Positions 13,680 through 30,262 of a DNA stretch of 64,000 nt are shown piece by piece. A program made the translations under genes and the position numbers. Source of the stretch: Deinococcus aerius (GTDB taxonomy: Bacteria > Deinococcota > Deinococci > Deinococcales > Deinococcaceae); assembly GCF_002897375.1 (NCBI RefSeq), contig NZ_BFAG01000003.1, positions 248,001 through 312,000 on the forward strand, in the 5' to 3' direction. Numbering within the stretch: the first letter of the stretch is position 1; each line of letters opens with the position of its first letter. Under the pieces are notes generated by a model. That model saw only the letters and a program-made list of their open reading frames with translations. It searched no databases and was not told the origin of the DNA.

Positions 13680-13967
13680 ATGACCTACGCCCGGCAGCCC
13701 CTTCCGCCCGCCCTCCCCCTGACCCCCGCCCGAGCCGACGGGGAGGTGTTCGGCACCCTGATCGCCGAGGTTCTCACACCGGACGGTCGGCTCAGCGTGC
13801 CCCTCCTGCCCGACTGGGAGCTGCGCGCCTGGTTCGTGGCCCGGCTGGGGGACGCGACCCTGGAGGCCCGCCCCCGCCGCCCGGGGCTGGGTCCCGCCGA
13901 CCTCGACCGGGAGCTGCGCCGCGCCGGGTACACGCCCCTGGGTCCCCTGCGGAGGGCGCGGCGCTAG
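13680..13967 (+). CDS. small hypothetical protein
   Basis: A 95-residue protein, Pro- and Arg-rich at both ends, with a central segment GEVFGTLIAEVLTPDGRLSVPLLPDWELRAWFVARLG and a basic C-terminus (PLGPLRRARR). The ATG has a strong AGGAGG 8 nt upstream (13666-13671), which supports translation. No domain or signal sequence is recognised. An in-frame extension back to 13563 overlaps the LysR promoter region and is unlikely. Confidence 0.6.
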   Translation: MTYARQPLPPALPLTPARADGEVFGTLIAEVLTPDGRLSVPLLPDWELRAWFVARLGDATLEARPRRPGLGPADLDRELRRAGYTPLGPLRRARR

Positions 13968-14029
13968 GGGGGCCGCCCCACACCCAAACTTTTGCAGAAA
14001 CGAGTCAGAAGCTCATCCTATCCTGAGGT

Positions 14030-15391
14030 GTGCCCCACCCCCTCCCCCGTCCGGTGACGCTCCGCCGCGCCGCCCTGCTCGTCCTGCTCTGCGCGGCGTT
14101 CGGTGCCCCGGGCGCCCTCGCCGCGAGCGGGACGGTGACCGTCCGCCCGGGAGACACCCTCTACGGCCTCGCCCACCGCCACGGGCTCAGCGTGGCGCGG
14201 CTGCGGGCCCTCAACGGCCTGAAGGGGAATACCATCCGGCCCGGGCAGCGGTTGAGGGTGAGGGGGACAGGAACCGCAAGCCCGGTTCGCCCCCCGCCCC
14301 CCGCCCCCAGGCCGGGCACCTACACCGTTCGCCCCCGCGACACGCTGAGTCACGTCGCCGCCCGCGCCGGGGTGAGCGTGGCCGCCCTGCGGACAGCCAA
14401 CCGGCTGACGGGGAACCTGATCCGGCCCGGGCAGCGTCTGCGGGTGCCGCCGCGCGGGACCGGCCTCGGCAAGGTCACCCCCCGCCCCACGACCGAGGTG
14501 CGGGTGATCTACGGGTACGTGCGGGTCCGGCCGCACGAGGCGCTGACGACCCTCGCGCGCCGTTACCGCACGACCGCCGACCACCTGGCACGCCTCAACG
14601 GGCTGAGCCGGGCGGGACGCGACCTCTACCCCGGCCAGCGGGTCCTCGTGCCCCGGCGCGTGCCCGTCCCTATCCCGCCCCGGCCGCTGGGGAGGCCCCT
14701 GGCGGTCAAGAAGCTCGCGCCGCTCAACGTTCCCGTGCGGGTGCTGCGGGTGGACCTGCGCTACCGGAACGTGCTCGTCGCGCCCGTGCTGCCCCGGGCG
14801 GGGCTGGGGGTGGGTGCGCGGGTCAGCCAGCTCGCGCGGACGAGCGGCGCGCGGGCGGTCGTGAACGGGAGCTACTTTCATCCGCGCTCCTATGTCCCGG
14901 CGGGCGACCTGGTGGTGCAGGGGCGGCTGCTCACCTGGGGCCGCATTCCCGCCGCGCTGGCGATCACGCCGGACAACCGCGCCGCGATCCTGACGAGCAC
15001 CACGGCCCTGCTCGGGCGCCCGCTCGACGCGACCTGGCACGGCATGGAGACCGTGATCGCCACCGGGCCGCGCATCCTGAAGCGGGGCCGCGTGGTGCGG
15101 CAATACGGGGACGTGTTCCGCGACCCGGCCCTCTTTGGCCGCGCCGCCCGCAGCGCCGTCGGCCTGCGCGGCAACCGCGACCTCGTGTTCGTCACCACCC
15201 ACGCCAAACTGACGACGACCGAGATGGGCAAGGTCATGGCCCGCCTGGGGGTGCGCGACGCGCTGCTCCTCGACGGCGGCAGCAGCGCGGGCCTGGCGTG
15301 GAACGGGGGGAGGGCGCTCGACAGCGTCCGCAAGGTCGCCTACGGGATCGGGGTGTTCACGGATTACCAGGGGCGGCGGTACGCGCGGTGA
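14030..15391 (+). CDS. exported LysM repeat protein with phosphodiester glycosidase domain
   Basis: A 453-residue exported protein. A signal peptide (RRAALLVLLCAAFGAPGALAA) is followed by three LysM modules: VRPGDTLYGLAHRHGLSVARL to RPGQRLRV, VRPRDTLSHVAARAGVSVAAL to RPGQRLRV, and VRPHEALTTLARRYRTTADHL to YPGQRVLV. These bind peptidoglycan. The C-terminal half (from about 225) is a NAGPA/DUF2233 phosphodiester glycosidase domain with VNGSYFHP, ATGPRIL and the diagnostic LLLDGGSSAGLAW. The GTG start lies 5 nt after TATCCT. It is a likely cell-wall enzyme, substrate unknown. Confidence 0.87.
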   Translation: MPHPLPRPVTLRRAALLVLLCAAFGAPGALAASGTVTVRPGDTLYGLAHRHGLSVARLRALNGLKGNTIRPGQRLRVRGTGTASPVRPPPPAPRPGTYTVRPRDTLSHVAARAGVSVAALRTANRLTGNLIRPGQRLRVPPRGTGLGKVTPRPTTEVRVIYGYVRVRPHEALTTLARRYRTTADHLARLNGLSRAGRDLYPGQRVLVPRRVPVPIPPRPLGRPLAVKKLAPLNVPVRVLRVDLRYRNVLVAPVLPRAGLGVGARVSQLARTSGARAVVNGSYFHPRSYVPAGDLVVQGRLLTWGRIPAALAITPDNRAAILTSTTALLGRPLDATWHGMETVIATGPRILKRGRVVRQYGDVFRDPALFGRAARSAVGLRGNRDLVFVTTHAKLTTTEMGKVMARLGVRDALLLDGGSSAGLAWNGGRALDSVRKVAYGIGVFTDYQGRRYAR

Positions 15392-15664
15392 GGGGGAGGG
15401 AATCGAGCCGCCGCGAAGTCGCCAGGTGGGCACAGCAACCCCTCGGCGAGTCCGGCCCTGCCGGAAGGCAACAGCAGCAAGCTCCCGGGGATGAATGGCG
15501 TTCCTGGCTCCCCTCAAAGGGAGCTGTCAGCGAAGCTGACTGAGGGGTTGACCCGGCCAAGCCCTGCCGAAACCGGATGTTACGGATGCCCCGAAGCAGA
15601 GGGCCGCAGTCCCGTTCCTCCCTTACCATGCAGGGATGACGTTTTCTCTTCCCGGAGGCCGCCC
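15392..15664. other. intergenic region with hairpins upstream of rbfA
   Basis: The gap has no convincing ORF apart from the 10-codon one reported at its right end. It holds GCC-GGAA-GGC at about 15458-15467 and an inverted pair CTCCCCTCAAAGGGAG near 15510. These look like mobile intergenic repeat debris. Confidence 0.4.
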
Positions 15665-15668
15665 TTGA
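15636..15668 (+). CDS. 10-codon leaderless leader ORF coupled to rbfA
   Basis: ATG at 15636 lies exactly 6 nt after TACCAT (15624-15629). The ORF reads [10 protein letters not shown] and its TGA (15666-15668) overlaps the TTG start of rbfA (15665-15667) as TTGA. The GGAGG for rbfA lies inside this ORF. The arrangement fits a leaderless short ORF that delivers ribosomes to rbfA by termination-reinitiation. It could also be accidental. Confidence 0.5.
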   Translation: MTFSLPGGRP

Positions 15669-15955
15669 AGCCCGCGCAGGTGGAGGCGCAGCTCTCGCGG
15701 GTGCTCAGTGAGGCCATCGCGGGCCTGCGTGACCCCCGCGTGCCGCTCATCGTGACGGTCGAGCGGGTGGCGGTGACGCCGGATTACGGCCTGGCCCGCG
15801 TGTACGTGAGCGCGATGGGGGCCGACATGCCCGCCCTCCTCGACGCCCTGACGCACGCGCGGGGGCACCTGCAACGCGAGGTCTCGGCGCACGTGCGGAT
15901 GCGGCGCACCCCCACCCTGGAGTTCCACGCGGCGGGCGAGCGGAGCTTCCTGTGA
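15665..15955 (+). CDS. rbfA: ribosome-binding factor A
   Basis: A 96-residue 30S maturation factor needed for 16S rRNA 5'-end processing and cold growth. The KH-like fold is visible in [45 protein letters not shown] and [20 protein letters not shown]. The start is an unusual TTG at 15665, preceded by GGAGG with about 7-nt spacing; an upstream in-frame ATG is much farther away and lies in repeat-like DNA. It overlaps the next gene by 4 nt. Confidence 0.9.
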   Translation: MKPAQVEAQLSRVLSEAIAGLRDPRVPLIVTVERVAVTPDYGLARVYVSAMGADMPALLDALTHARGHLQREVSAHVRMRRTPTLEFHAAGERSFL

Positions 15956-16371
15956 CCGCCCTGCCCGAGGCCCGCAGCGAGATCCGGGTGCGCTACGCCG
16001 AGACGGACGCGATGGGCGTGGCCCACCACGCGACCTACCCCGTGTGGTTCGAGGTGGGGCGCACCGACCTCATGCACGCCCTGGGGCTCCCCTACGCCGA
16101 GGTCGAATCAAGAGGCTACTACCTCATGCTCTCGGGCCTGAACGTCGAGTACCGCCGGGCCGCCCGCTACGACGACCACCTCACGCTGATTACCCGGGCG
16201 GCCAGCGTCCGCTCGCGCACCCTGACCTTCACGTACGAGGTGCGGCGGGCCAGCGCGGACGCGGAGGGGGAACTGCTGGCGACCGGCGAGACGCGCCACA
16301 TCGCCACGGATAAGGACTACCGCCCGTCGCGGCTGCCGGACGACGTGCTGAGGTTGTTGTCCGGGAGGTGA
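15952..16371 (+). CDS. acyl-CoA thioesterase, YbgC/4HBT hot-dog family
   Basis: A 139-residue single hot-dog domain. The motif [28 protein letters not shown] matches the YbgC-type active site (Y..TD..GvvyhanYl.ffe.aR) including the catalytic Asp. It hydrolyses acyl-CoA thioesters; the substrate is not predictable. GTG start overlaps the rbfA stop (GTGA), so it is co-translated with rbfA. Confidence 0.85.
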   Translation: MTALPEARSEIRVRYAETDAMGVAHHATYPVWFEVGRTDLMHALGLPYAEVESRGYYLMLSGLNVEYRRAARYDDHLTLITRAASVRSRTLTFTYEVRRASADAEGELLATGETRHIATDKDYRPSRLPDDVLRLLSGR

Positions 16372-16507
16372 GATTCGCCCGGGACGGTGCGGACCTGATC
16401 CGGCTCCTGCCATCCTGAGGAGCGGAAGCGGTCCACCGCGCTCCCGCCCGGCCCGGTGCGACTTTCCACACCCGCGGCCCCTCCCCGCCCGCTAGACTGC
16501 GCCCCAC

Positions 16508-16984
<477 letters not shown>

Positions 16985-16995
16985 GGCGCCTGGGG

Positions 16996-18450
<1,455 letters not shown>

Positions 18451-18522
18451 GGAGGTCCGGCATTCCCCGGCATACGCCACGTTGCGGATGCCATTCCGGG
18501 GCGCGATTCTCATGCTGACCCC

Positions 18523-19209
18523 GTGAAGATCAGCGTTCACGGCACCTCCCTCCACCTCTCCCAGTGCGGCGACGGCCCGCCCCTGCTGCTGCTGAATGGC
18601 GGGGGTGGCTGTCCCAATTACCTCGCGCCCGTGGCGGAGTTGCTGCCCGGGTTCCGCTGCCTCCTCCCCGACCCGCGCGGAACCGGGCGAAGTACGGGTG
18701 GCGTCTATGGGCTGACGACAGCCCTGAGCGACCTGGAGGCCATCCGGGAGGCTTTGGGCCTGGACCGTTGGGCGGTGCTGGGCCATTCGTGGGGCGCGGA
18801 CCTGGGGTTGGCTTACACCCTGGCCCACCCCGAGCGGGTGACCCGGCTGGTGAGCTGGGCGGGAACCGGCGTCCAGAACGACCGCGACTGGCACGCCGCC
18901 TATGAGGCAGGCAAGGATAGCGAGCCGCGCTTCGAGGTGGACTGGAACGCGGCCATCCACCGGGCGCTGCTGGACGACTGGCGGCGCTTTATCAAGGCGC
19001 CCGACCTGCTGGCGCGGCTCTCCCGGCTGGAGGTGCCCGTAACCTTCCTGCACATGGGGGCCGACATCCGGCCCGGCTGGCCCGCGGGGCAACTGGCGGC
19101 GCTGCTGCCGAAGGGGGAATGGCGGGAGCTGCCCGGTGCGCCCCACAACGCCTGGTTCACCCACGTCCCGCAACTGGGAGAGGCGCTGCGGGCCGCCCTG
19201 CGCCGCTGA
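18523..19209 (+). CDS. alpha/beta hydrolase, proline iminopeptidase-like
   Basis: A 228-residue alpha/beta-hydrolase. Oxyanion-hole stretch LNGGGGCPNYL, substrate channel motif DPRGTGRS, nucleophile elbow GHSWGAD, acid Asp in MGADIRPGW and the His in APHNAWFTH form a complete triad. The GxSWG elbow and DPRGTGRS resemble proline iminopeptidases and peptidase S33. It is shorter than typical members because the lid region is small. GTG start. Confidence 0.85.
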   Translation: MKISVHGTSLHLSQCGDGPPLLLLNGGGGCPNYLAPVAELLPGFRCLLPDPRGTGRSTGGVYGLTTALSDLEAIREALGLDRWAVLGHSWGADLGLAYTLAHPERVTRLVSWAGTGVQNDRDWHAAYEAGKDSEPRFEVDWNAAIHRALLDDWRRFIKAPDLLARLSRLEVPVTFLHMGADIRPGWPAGQLAALLPKGEWRELPGAPHNAWFTHVPQLGEALRAALRR

Positions 19210-19263
19210 CCCTCCCCCTTTCGGCGGACGCTCCTCCCTGGCCCCGGCCCCTACGCTGCGGGC

Positions 19264-20971
<1,708 letters not shown>

Positions 20972-20975
<4 letters not shown>

Positions 20976-22029
20976 CCGTCGCCGAGCGCACCCCGCCGCG
21001 CCCCCTCGCCCCGGTGCTGGGCCGCATCGCCCTCGGCCTGGGGCTGGTGGCGGGCGGGGCCGTCCTCGCCGGGCAGGGGGGGCACGTCATCCCCGTCCCC
21101 GGCCTGAACGCGGTGCGGACCCCGCTGAACGTCCCGCTCCGTGGGGCGGCGGCCCTCAACGTGCGGCTGGAGGGGGACCGCACCGACCTCCACATCGGCG
21201 GGCTCCCCTGGCCGGGCCGGGGGGCGCTGACGGGGAGCGCCCTTCACCGCGAGCGTAATCCCCTGCGGCTGGAGGTGACGCGCGAGGGCCGCACGCTGAA
21301 TGTGGACGCCCGGCTCAACGTCAAGCCCCTGCGGGAGGGCGTGATCGGGGTCCGCACGCCGCCCCTTCAGCACAAGGTGGAGGTGCGGCTCTCGCGGGGG
21401 GTGCCGGTCACCCTGACGACCGACTCCTACAGCGGCGACACGCGGCTGGACCTCCACGCCCTGCGGATGCGCGCCCTGAACGTCCGCAGCGGCTTCGGGG
21501 AGGTCGTGGCGACACTCCCCGAGCGGCAGAGCGGCCCGCTGACGGTCGTGACGCTGGGGGGCGACGTGACCCTGCACGCCCGCTCCCTGTGGCGCGCCCC
21601 CGCCCTGCGCGTGAACACCGAGAACGGCGATGTGCGGCTCGACCTCGCCCCGGCGCGGGTGGAATCCCTGAGCATCGGCGTGCTGACGGGCGACGTGACG
21701 GGCTCGCTGCCGCGCACCGAGCGGGTCAGCGTGGCCTCGGGGCAGGGGAACGTGGACCTGAGCCTCCCCGACGGGGCGGCGGGCACCCTCGACCTGCGCT
21801 CGGAGGGGGGGCAGGTGGCCCTGACCGTCCCGCGCGAGGTCTCGCTGCGGGTGCGCTTCACCGACCGCACCGCCCTGCACCTGCCCCCCGGCCTGAGGCG
21901 CCAGGGCAACACCGCCGCCACCGACGCGCGGGCCCTCCAGAGCCCCGACCTCGACCTCTTCATCGACGCGCCCCGCGCCGACCTCACCCTGCGCGACGCC
22001 GAGACCGCCCCCGAAGGAGACCCCGCACC

Positions 22030-22033
<4 letters not shown>
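20972..22033 (+). CDS. DUF4097-like beta-repeat envelope protein
   Basis: A 353-residue protein with one TM segment near the N-terminus (RIALGLGLVAGGAVLAGQGG) and a long beta-helical region of short repeats (VRSGFGEVVATLPE, TLGGDVTLHA, NTENGDVRLDL, GVLTGDVTGSLP, ASGQGNVDLSLP, RSEGGQVALTVP), the pattern of DUF4097/DUF4098 proteins often found beside LiaRS-like systems. Overlaps by 4 nt both the kinase upstream and the response regulator downstream. It may sense or modulate the kinase from the envelope; this is inferred from context. Confidence 0.8.
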
Positions 22034-22706
<673 letters not shown>

Positions 22707-22710
<4 letters not shown>

Positions 22711-23555
22711 GGCGGGCCCCCGATCTGCGGTTGCCACTGGTCATGCTGGGCATCGCGGGGCTGGGGGCCGTGGCGGGCGGGGTGCGGGCGGCGCTGCTGG
22801 AACCCGGCCGGTCGAGCCTGCTGGGCCTGATCTTCACCGCGTGGATGCCGCTGCTTCCGGTGGCGGTCGTCGCCGCGTTCTGCCTGTGGCTGGCCCGCAC
22901 GAGTCCTGGCGCGGCGCTGGGGGGTGGGGTCGCCGCCGCCCTCGTGGCCGCCCTGTACACCTTCGAGCTGCTGCACCCGAAATACAACCAGGACGCGAAC
23001 ATCGGCCTGGGCCTCTACCTGATGCTCGGCTGGCTGTTTCCCCTCGGCCCCGCCGTGCTGGCAGGCGGTCTGCTCGGGGCGCTGGTGGAGCGCCTTCGCG
23101 GCAGGCCACCGACCGCACCGACAGACGCCCGACCCCTTCCCCCGCTGCGGCCCTGGCTGTGGCCGCTGCTGGTGCCGGGGGTGGTGTCGTTGGCGGTGTC
23201 GGCGCAACCCTTCCTACACCTGTGGGAGCGGGGGCTGGTGCGACCGGACGGGCTCGCGCCCTTGCTCCTGAGCCTCGGCACGACCTCCGCCGGACAACTG
23301 GCCGTCAGCCTCTCCCCCGCCCTACTGGCCCTTCTGGTGCTGCGGGATCGGGCGGGCCGGGATGGTGAGGTGCGGCCCCGGCTCGAGGCTTTCTGGGGCC
23401 TGTGCCTGGGGCTGGCGGCGGCCCTGGGGCTGTTCGGCTTCGGCCAGGGCCTGCTGCGGGCGGTGCCGCTGGGCGCGTTTCTCCTGCTCTGCGTCCTGCT
23501 GCCTGTGCTGGGATATGGGGCGGGGTGGCTGGCCTGCCGAAGACCCAAAAGCTGA
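22707..23555 (+). CDS. multi-TM membrane protein, function unknown
   Basis: A 282-residue integral membrane protein with about seven hydrophobic segments (LVMLGIAGLGAVAGGV, WMPLLPVAVVAAFCLWLA, ALGGGVAAALVAALYTF, LYLMLGWLFPLGPAVLAGG and three in the C-terminal half). The family is not recognised. GTGA overlap with the response regulator places it last in the two-component operon, so a role in the same stress response is likely but unproven. Confidence 0.75.
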
Positions 23556-23598
23556 GACAGAGGGCCGCCGCTCACGCCCTCCGCCCCAACCCAGGATC

Positions 23599-25460
<1,862 letters not shown>

Positions 25461-25644
25461 AGGAGGTACTATTCCACCGCCCCTGGGGGACAATGCACCC
25501 CGAACGAGCGGTCAGGCGCAGGGGAAGCAGATTCACCCAGCCCGGGAATTGCTTAGACGACCGGCCGAGTTCCCGACTGTATAATTTGACTTCCCCTGCA
25601 TTCCACGCTATTTTCTTTCCATCACCGCCCGAGAGGCGGCTTTT

Positions 25645-26226
25645 TTATGCCCGCCGGGGAACGGGAAACACCAGCCGGAAGTCCGGCACGCCCAGCGTCA
25701 GGCGGGGGCGAGTTCGGGTTAGGGGTGGGGGCAGTCCGTCCGCACTCAGGAGGGTGAGGCGGGCGAGTGTCACATGGCCGGTCGCCCTTACCGGCGTCAG
25801 CAACCATCCCTCTCCCCCTTCCAGGCCCGGCTGCACGAGGGTTCGCAGGGGAGCCGGAACCAGGGCAGAGGTGACAGGGAGGCGCAGTCCACCCATGCGG
25901 AAGGCGAGGTGGGCGACCTCCCGTCCGTCTTCCCCGGTGACGCGCACCCCACCCTGCTCCCACCCGAAGTGAGCGAGTCGTTTTGGGAGGCCCCAGTTGC
26001 GCCGCCCCCACGCCGCACTCTCCGCCGTGCTGACCCAGATGCGGTTCACCTGGGGGCGCCAGCCAAAGGGCGTTCGGGGGACGGCCACCCACAGCAATTC
26101 GTCGTAGGGGCCGACCGGCGAAGCGGCGTAGCGCACCAGCATCAAAGCGCCCAGGGCGGCACCGGGGGCGGGCGCATACACGACGATCAGGCCGCTGCCC
26201 GTCAGGGTCCAGGGGGGTGGGGGCAT
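25645..26226 (-). CDS. acetoacetate decarboxylase-superfamily protein
   Basis: A 193-residue protein with the ADC-like fold: YDELLWVAVPRT, NRIWVSTAESAAWGRRNWGLPKRLAHFGW and VTLARLTL. In true acetoacetate decarboxylases a Lys forms the Schiff base in an EAK-type motif; here the equivalent region reads GLPKRLA, so decarboxylase activity is uncertain. Start ATG at 26226 lies 6 nt after TAGCCT. It is divergent from the VOC gene with only 30 bp between start codons. Confidence 0.7.
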   Translation of the reverse strand: MPPPPWTLTGSGLIVVYAPAPGAALGALMLVRYAASPVGPYDELLWVAVPRTPFGWRPQVNRIWVSTAESAAWGRRNWGLPKRLAHFGWEQGGVRVTGEDGREVAHLAFRMGGLRLPVTSALVPAPLRTLVQPGLEGGEGWLLTPVRATGHVTLARLTLLSADGLPPPLTRTRPRLTLGVPDFRLVFPVPRRA

Positions 26227-26232
26227 GGGCGC

Positions 26233-26249
26233 AGGCTACGCGCTACCCT
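26233..26249. promoter_or_regulatory. back-to-back divergent leaderless -10 elements
   Basis: Minus-strand TAGCCT (26233-26238) is 6 nt from the ATG at 26226; plus-strand TACCCT (26244-26249) is 7 nt from the ATG at 26257. Only 5 bp separate the two boxes, so each promoter's upstream region lies inside the other gene and the two polymerases should exclude each other. Confidence 0.6.
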
Positions 26250-26256
26250 CGCCCCC

Positions 26257-26613
26257 ATGCTGAAGCACGTCTCGTTCCTGACCCGCGACCTGGGCGCCGT
26301 CCTCGCCTTTTACACCCGGCTGGGCGGCGTGGTGGAAAAGGACCTGACCACCGCCGAGGGCTACCGCCGGGGCGTGATCCGGCTGGGTGAGGGGCGGCTG
26401 CAATTCTTCGAGGTTCCCGGCGAGTCGCCCACCCCGCACGGACACTGGGCGGAACACGTCGCGCTGCACGTCGTGGGGCTGCGGGGCCTCCTCCCCGGGT
26501 TGCGGGCAGCGGGAGTCACGGTCACGCGGGACCTCCAACCCAGCCCGGGGGGGCGCGACATGGCCTTTGTCCTCGACCCGGACGGGCGGCAGGTGGAGTT
26601 GCTGGAGGCGTAG
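26257..26613 (+). CDS. VOC family (glyoxalase/dioxygenase fold) protein
   Basis: A 118-residue protein made of two beta-alpha-beta-beta-beta units. LKHVSFLTRDLGAVLAFYTRLGG starts the fold; likely metal ligands are His3-4 region, Glu in LQFFEVPGE, His in HVALHV and Glu in QVELLEA, the glyoxalase I pattern. DPDGRQVELLE is the canonical C-terminal signature. Substrate unknown; it may be a glyoxalase, fosfomycin-type or bleomycin-binding relative. Confidence 0.85.
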   Translation: MLKHVSFLTRDLGAVLAFYTRLGGVVEKDLTTAEGYRRGVIRLGEGRLQFFEVPGESPTPHGHWAEHVALHVVGLRGLLPGLRAAGVTVTRDLQPSPGGRDMAFVLDPDGRQVELLEA

Positions 26614-26640
26614 CCCGGGCAGCCGTGCCACCATAGCGGC

Positions 26641-27249
26641 GTGAGTGACGACCACTGGGGCGAGTACGCGCGGGCCACGCGGGGCGGTCCTCCCCGGCCC
26701 CTGCTGCTGGAGGTGCTGGCCCATCTGGACGCGAACCTCCCGCCGGGGCGGGCGCTGGACCTGGGCAGCGGCGCCGGGAACGACTCGCTGGAGTTGCTGC
26801 GGCGCGGCTGGTTGGTAACGGCGCTCGACCGCAATGCGGAGGCGCCGGACGGGCTGCGGGCGCAGGCGGGCGACCTGGCGGGGCGGCTCACCACCGTCCA
26901 AGGGTCCTTCCAGGCGGCTCCCCGGCGGCGTTACCGGCTGGTCTATGCCAGCCTCAGCCTCCCCTTCTGCCCGCCGGAAAACTTTGGGCGGACCTTGCGG
27001 GGTGTGGTGGCGCGTGTCGGGGTGGGCGGGTGGTTCGCCGCCACCCTGTTCGACGTGCGGGACGGCTGGGCCGAGCGGGCTGACATGACCTTCGTGACCC
27101 CTCAGGACCTGGGCGCCCGGCTAGAGGGCCTGAGCGTGGAGGTGCTGCGCGAGGAGGAGAGCACCGTCCGGCTGGCGCTGGGCGGCGAGCACCACAGCCA
27201 CCTCCTGACCGTGATCGCGCGGCGGCCCACCTACGGCCCCTCGGTGTAG
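26641..27249 (+). CDS. class I SAM-dependent methyltransferase
   Basis: A 202-residue Rossmann-fold methyltransferase, closest in style to TehB-like proteins. Motif I is ALDLGSGAGNDSLELLRRG, the acidic residue ending strand 2 is in VTALDRN, and motif IV is YRLVYASLSLPFCPP. GTG start 27 nt after the VOC gene, so the two may be co-transcribed. Substrate unknown. It converges with the PerM gene, overlapping it by 19 nt at the 3' ends. Confidence 0.85.
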   Translation: MSDDHWGEYARATRGGPPRPLLLEVLAHLDANLPPGRALDLGSGAGNDSLELLRRGWLVTALDRNAEAPDGLRAQAGDLAGRLTTVQGSFQAAPRRRYRLVYASLSLPFCPPENFGRTLRGVVARVGVGGWFAATLFDVRDGWAERADMTFVTPQDLGARLEGLSVEVLREEESTVRLALGGEHHSHLLTVIARRPTYGPSV

Positions 27250-28346
27250 ACCCGGCTGGGGAAGTAGTACTTGTCGAGCAGCAGCTTGCCCAGCGCCACG
27301 GCGGGCACGGCGAGGAGCGCCCCGGCGAAGCCCAGCAGCGACGCGCCGACCAGGATGGCGACGAGCACCGTGACGGGGTGCAGGTCGGTCGTCCGGCTGA
27401 GGATGTAGGGGCTCAGGAAGTTGCCCTCGATCTGGTTGGCGGCGACAAAGACCACCACGACGAGGAGCATCTTGATCCAGCCCCCCGGCAGGGCGAGCAG
27501 CAGCGCGGGCGTGGCCCCGATGATCGGCCCCAGGTACGGCACGATGTTGAAGGCCCCGGCGAGAAACCCGATGGCGGCGGCGCTGGGAATCCCGATCAGG
27601 GTCAGGCCCAGCCACACGAACACGCCGATAAAGGTGGCGATCACGAGCTGCCCGCGCACGTACCCGCCGACCGCCGTGCCGACGAGCCCGGTGAATTCCA
27701 GCACCTTCGGCTGCCAGGGCCGGGGAAAGGCGCGCAGCAGCGAGGCGTTGACCCGGCTGTAGTCCAGCATGAGGTACACGCTGAGCAGCACGATGAGGAG
27801 CACCTGTCCCACCACGCCGCCGATGGAGACCAGGCGGCTGAACAGCGTCCCCGTGGAACTCAGGGCGTTTTGCAGGATGGGGATGATGTTCGTGCCGAGG
27901 TTGCGCACGTAGGCCTCGGCGGCGGTCGTCAGCCGCTCGCGGGCATTGTCGAGCCCGGGGATGCCCCGTTCCTGGAGCCAGCCCCCCACCCGGTCGAGCA
28001 GGTCGCCCAGCCGCCCGACCTGATCCGGCAGGCTCTGGAGCAGGCTGACGAGCTGGCCCGCGACCGTCACGAGCAGCGCCCCCGCGAGCGCGAAGATCCC
28101 GACGAAGATCAGGAGCACGAAAAAGACGCCGAGGCCCCGCTTGACCCGCCCGCGCTCCAGCCAGTTGAGCAGCGGGTTGGCGAGGTACGCGATCAGGAAC
28201 GCCACCGCGAAATCCACGACGACCGCCGTGACCTGGCCCAGCAGGCGGTAGGCGACATATAAGGCCAGCAGGAACACGGCGAACCGGACCCAGGGGCTGC
28301 GCCACACGTACTGGAAGGCATTCGGTGCTTTCGGGGGCGAGATCAC
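27231..28346 (-). CDS. AI-2E family transporter (PerM/TqsA family)
   Basis: A 371-residue integral membrane protein with about eight TM helices: two near the N-terminus ([38 protein letters not shown]), a soluble middle (residues about 120-175) and the C-terminal helical group with [27 protein letters not shown] and [21 protein letters not shown], the family hallmark. I chose GTG at 28346, 6 nt after TATGAT; the extension to 28430 is rejected. Members export AI-2, peptides or ions; substrate here unknown. Confidence 0.88.
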   Translation of the reverse strand: MISPPKAPNAFQYVWRSPWVRFAVFLLALYVAYRLLGQVTAVVVDFAVAFLIAYLANPLLNWLERGRVKRGLGVFFVLLIFVGIFALAGALLVTVAGQLVSLLQSLPDQVGRLGDLLDRVGGWLQERGIPGLDNARERLTTAAEAYVRNLGTNIIPILQNALSSTGTLFSRLVSIGGVVGQVLLIVLLSVYLMLDYSRVNASLLRAFPRPWQPKVLEFTGLVGTAVGGYVRGQLVIATFIGVFVWLGLTLIGIPSAAAIGFLAGAFNIVPYLGPIIGATPALLLALPGGWIKMLLVVVVFVAANQIEGNFLSPYILSRTTDLHPVTVLVAILVGASLLGFAGALLAVPAVALGKLLLDKYYFPSRVYTEGP

Positions 28347-28449
28347 CCGTGCATCATACGGAGACGCGGAAGCGCACGCCCACTCCGGGGCCCCGGGCAA
28401 AGGAACCCGCAAGGAGGCCGCCGTCCCCACGCCCCCGGCCCGGCTCTGC

Positions 28450-28455
28450 TACAGT
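28450..28455 (+). promoter_or_regulatory. -10 element of the cysS leader peptide (leaderless)
   Basis: TACAGT, exactly 6 nt before the leader ATG at 28462. Confidence 0.65.
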
Positions 28456-28461
28456 GGCCCC

Positions 28462-28494
28462 ATGTCGGCCCTGTGTTGCCTCCCCCCGCGGTAA
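28462..28494 (+). CDS. putative cysteine leader peptide of cysS ([10 protein letters not shown])
   Basis: A 10-codon ORF with two adjacent Cys codons (TGT TGC at 28474-28479). Its ATG lies 6 nt after TACAGT, so it can be translated from a leaderless transcript. It is followed after 17 nt by a strong terminator and then cysS. This is the layout of a classical leader-peptide attenuator: scarcity of Cys-tRNA would stall the ribosome at the Cys codons and favour read-through. The alternative antiterminator fold was not worked out. Confidence 0.65.
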   Translation: MSALCCLPPR

Positions 28495-28511
28495 GCAGCG
28501 CACCCCGCCCT

Positions 28512-28549
28512 GCCGCCGCGCCCTCCCCCAGTGGCGCGGCGGCCTTTTT
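28512..28549 (+). terminator. attenuator terminator upstream of cysS
   Basis: An 11-bp perfect stem (28512-28522 with 28533-28543, sequence GCCGCCGCGCC / GGCGCGGCGGC) around a 10-nt loop is followed by C and five T. It lies between the Cys leader peptide and the cysS ribosome binding site, so it must be read through for cysS expression from this promoter. Confidence 0.85.
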
Positions 28550-28571
28550 GTGCTTTCCCGAAGGAGTTCCC

Positions 28572-30044
<1,473 letters not shown>

Positions 30045-30142
30045 GGCGCCAAGAACCCAACTCACCTGTCAGAAAATTGTGATGGCCGCTGCCTAGCATG
30101 AATGTCGAGAGGTGCGTAGTCACCCCTCATCCTTCCCTCTAA

Positions 30143-30182
30143 GGGCGCGCCACCCCCCCTCCGGGCGCGCCCTCTTCTCTTT
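30143..30182 (+). terminator. terminator after cysS
   Basis: GGGCGCGCC (30143-30151) pairs with GGCGCGCCC (30164-30172), followed by the pyrimidine-rich TCTTCTCTTT. The T tract is interrupted, so efficiency is uncertain. Confidence 0.6.
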
Positions 30183-30262
30183 GGTTTCCCCGGCGCCGGG
30201 CAGATCAATGCCGGGTGAGCCGACCCTCACCCGCCGCTCCGGGCGGGCGGTACACTCGCCCC

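Noticed and set aside
15440..15500. SRP (4.5S) RNA-like GGAA tetraloop with CCGGAAGGCAACAGCAG.
   Set aside because: The conserved 5' side GGUCAGG of SRP domain IV is missing and the flanks do not form the long helix; the region is better explained as repeat debris.
30098..30142. Short ORF MNVERCVVTPHPSL with a Cys codon just before the terminator downstream of cysS.
   Set aside because: The nearest -10-like TAGCAT overlaps the ATG itself and there is no -35 at a usable distance; the hairpin is most simply the cysS terminator.
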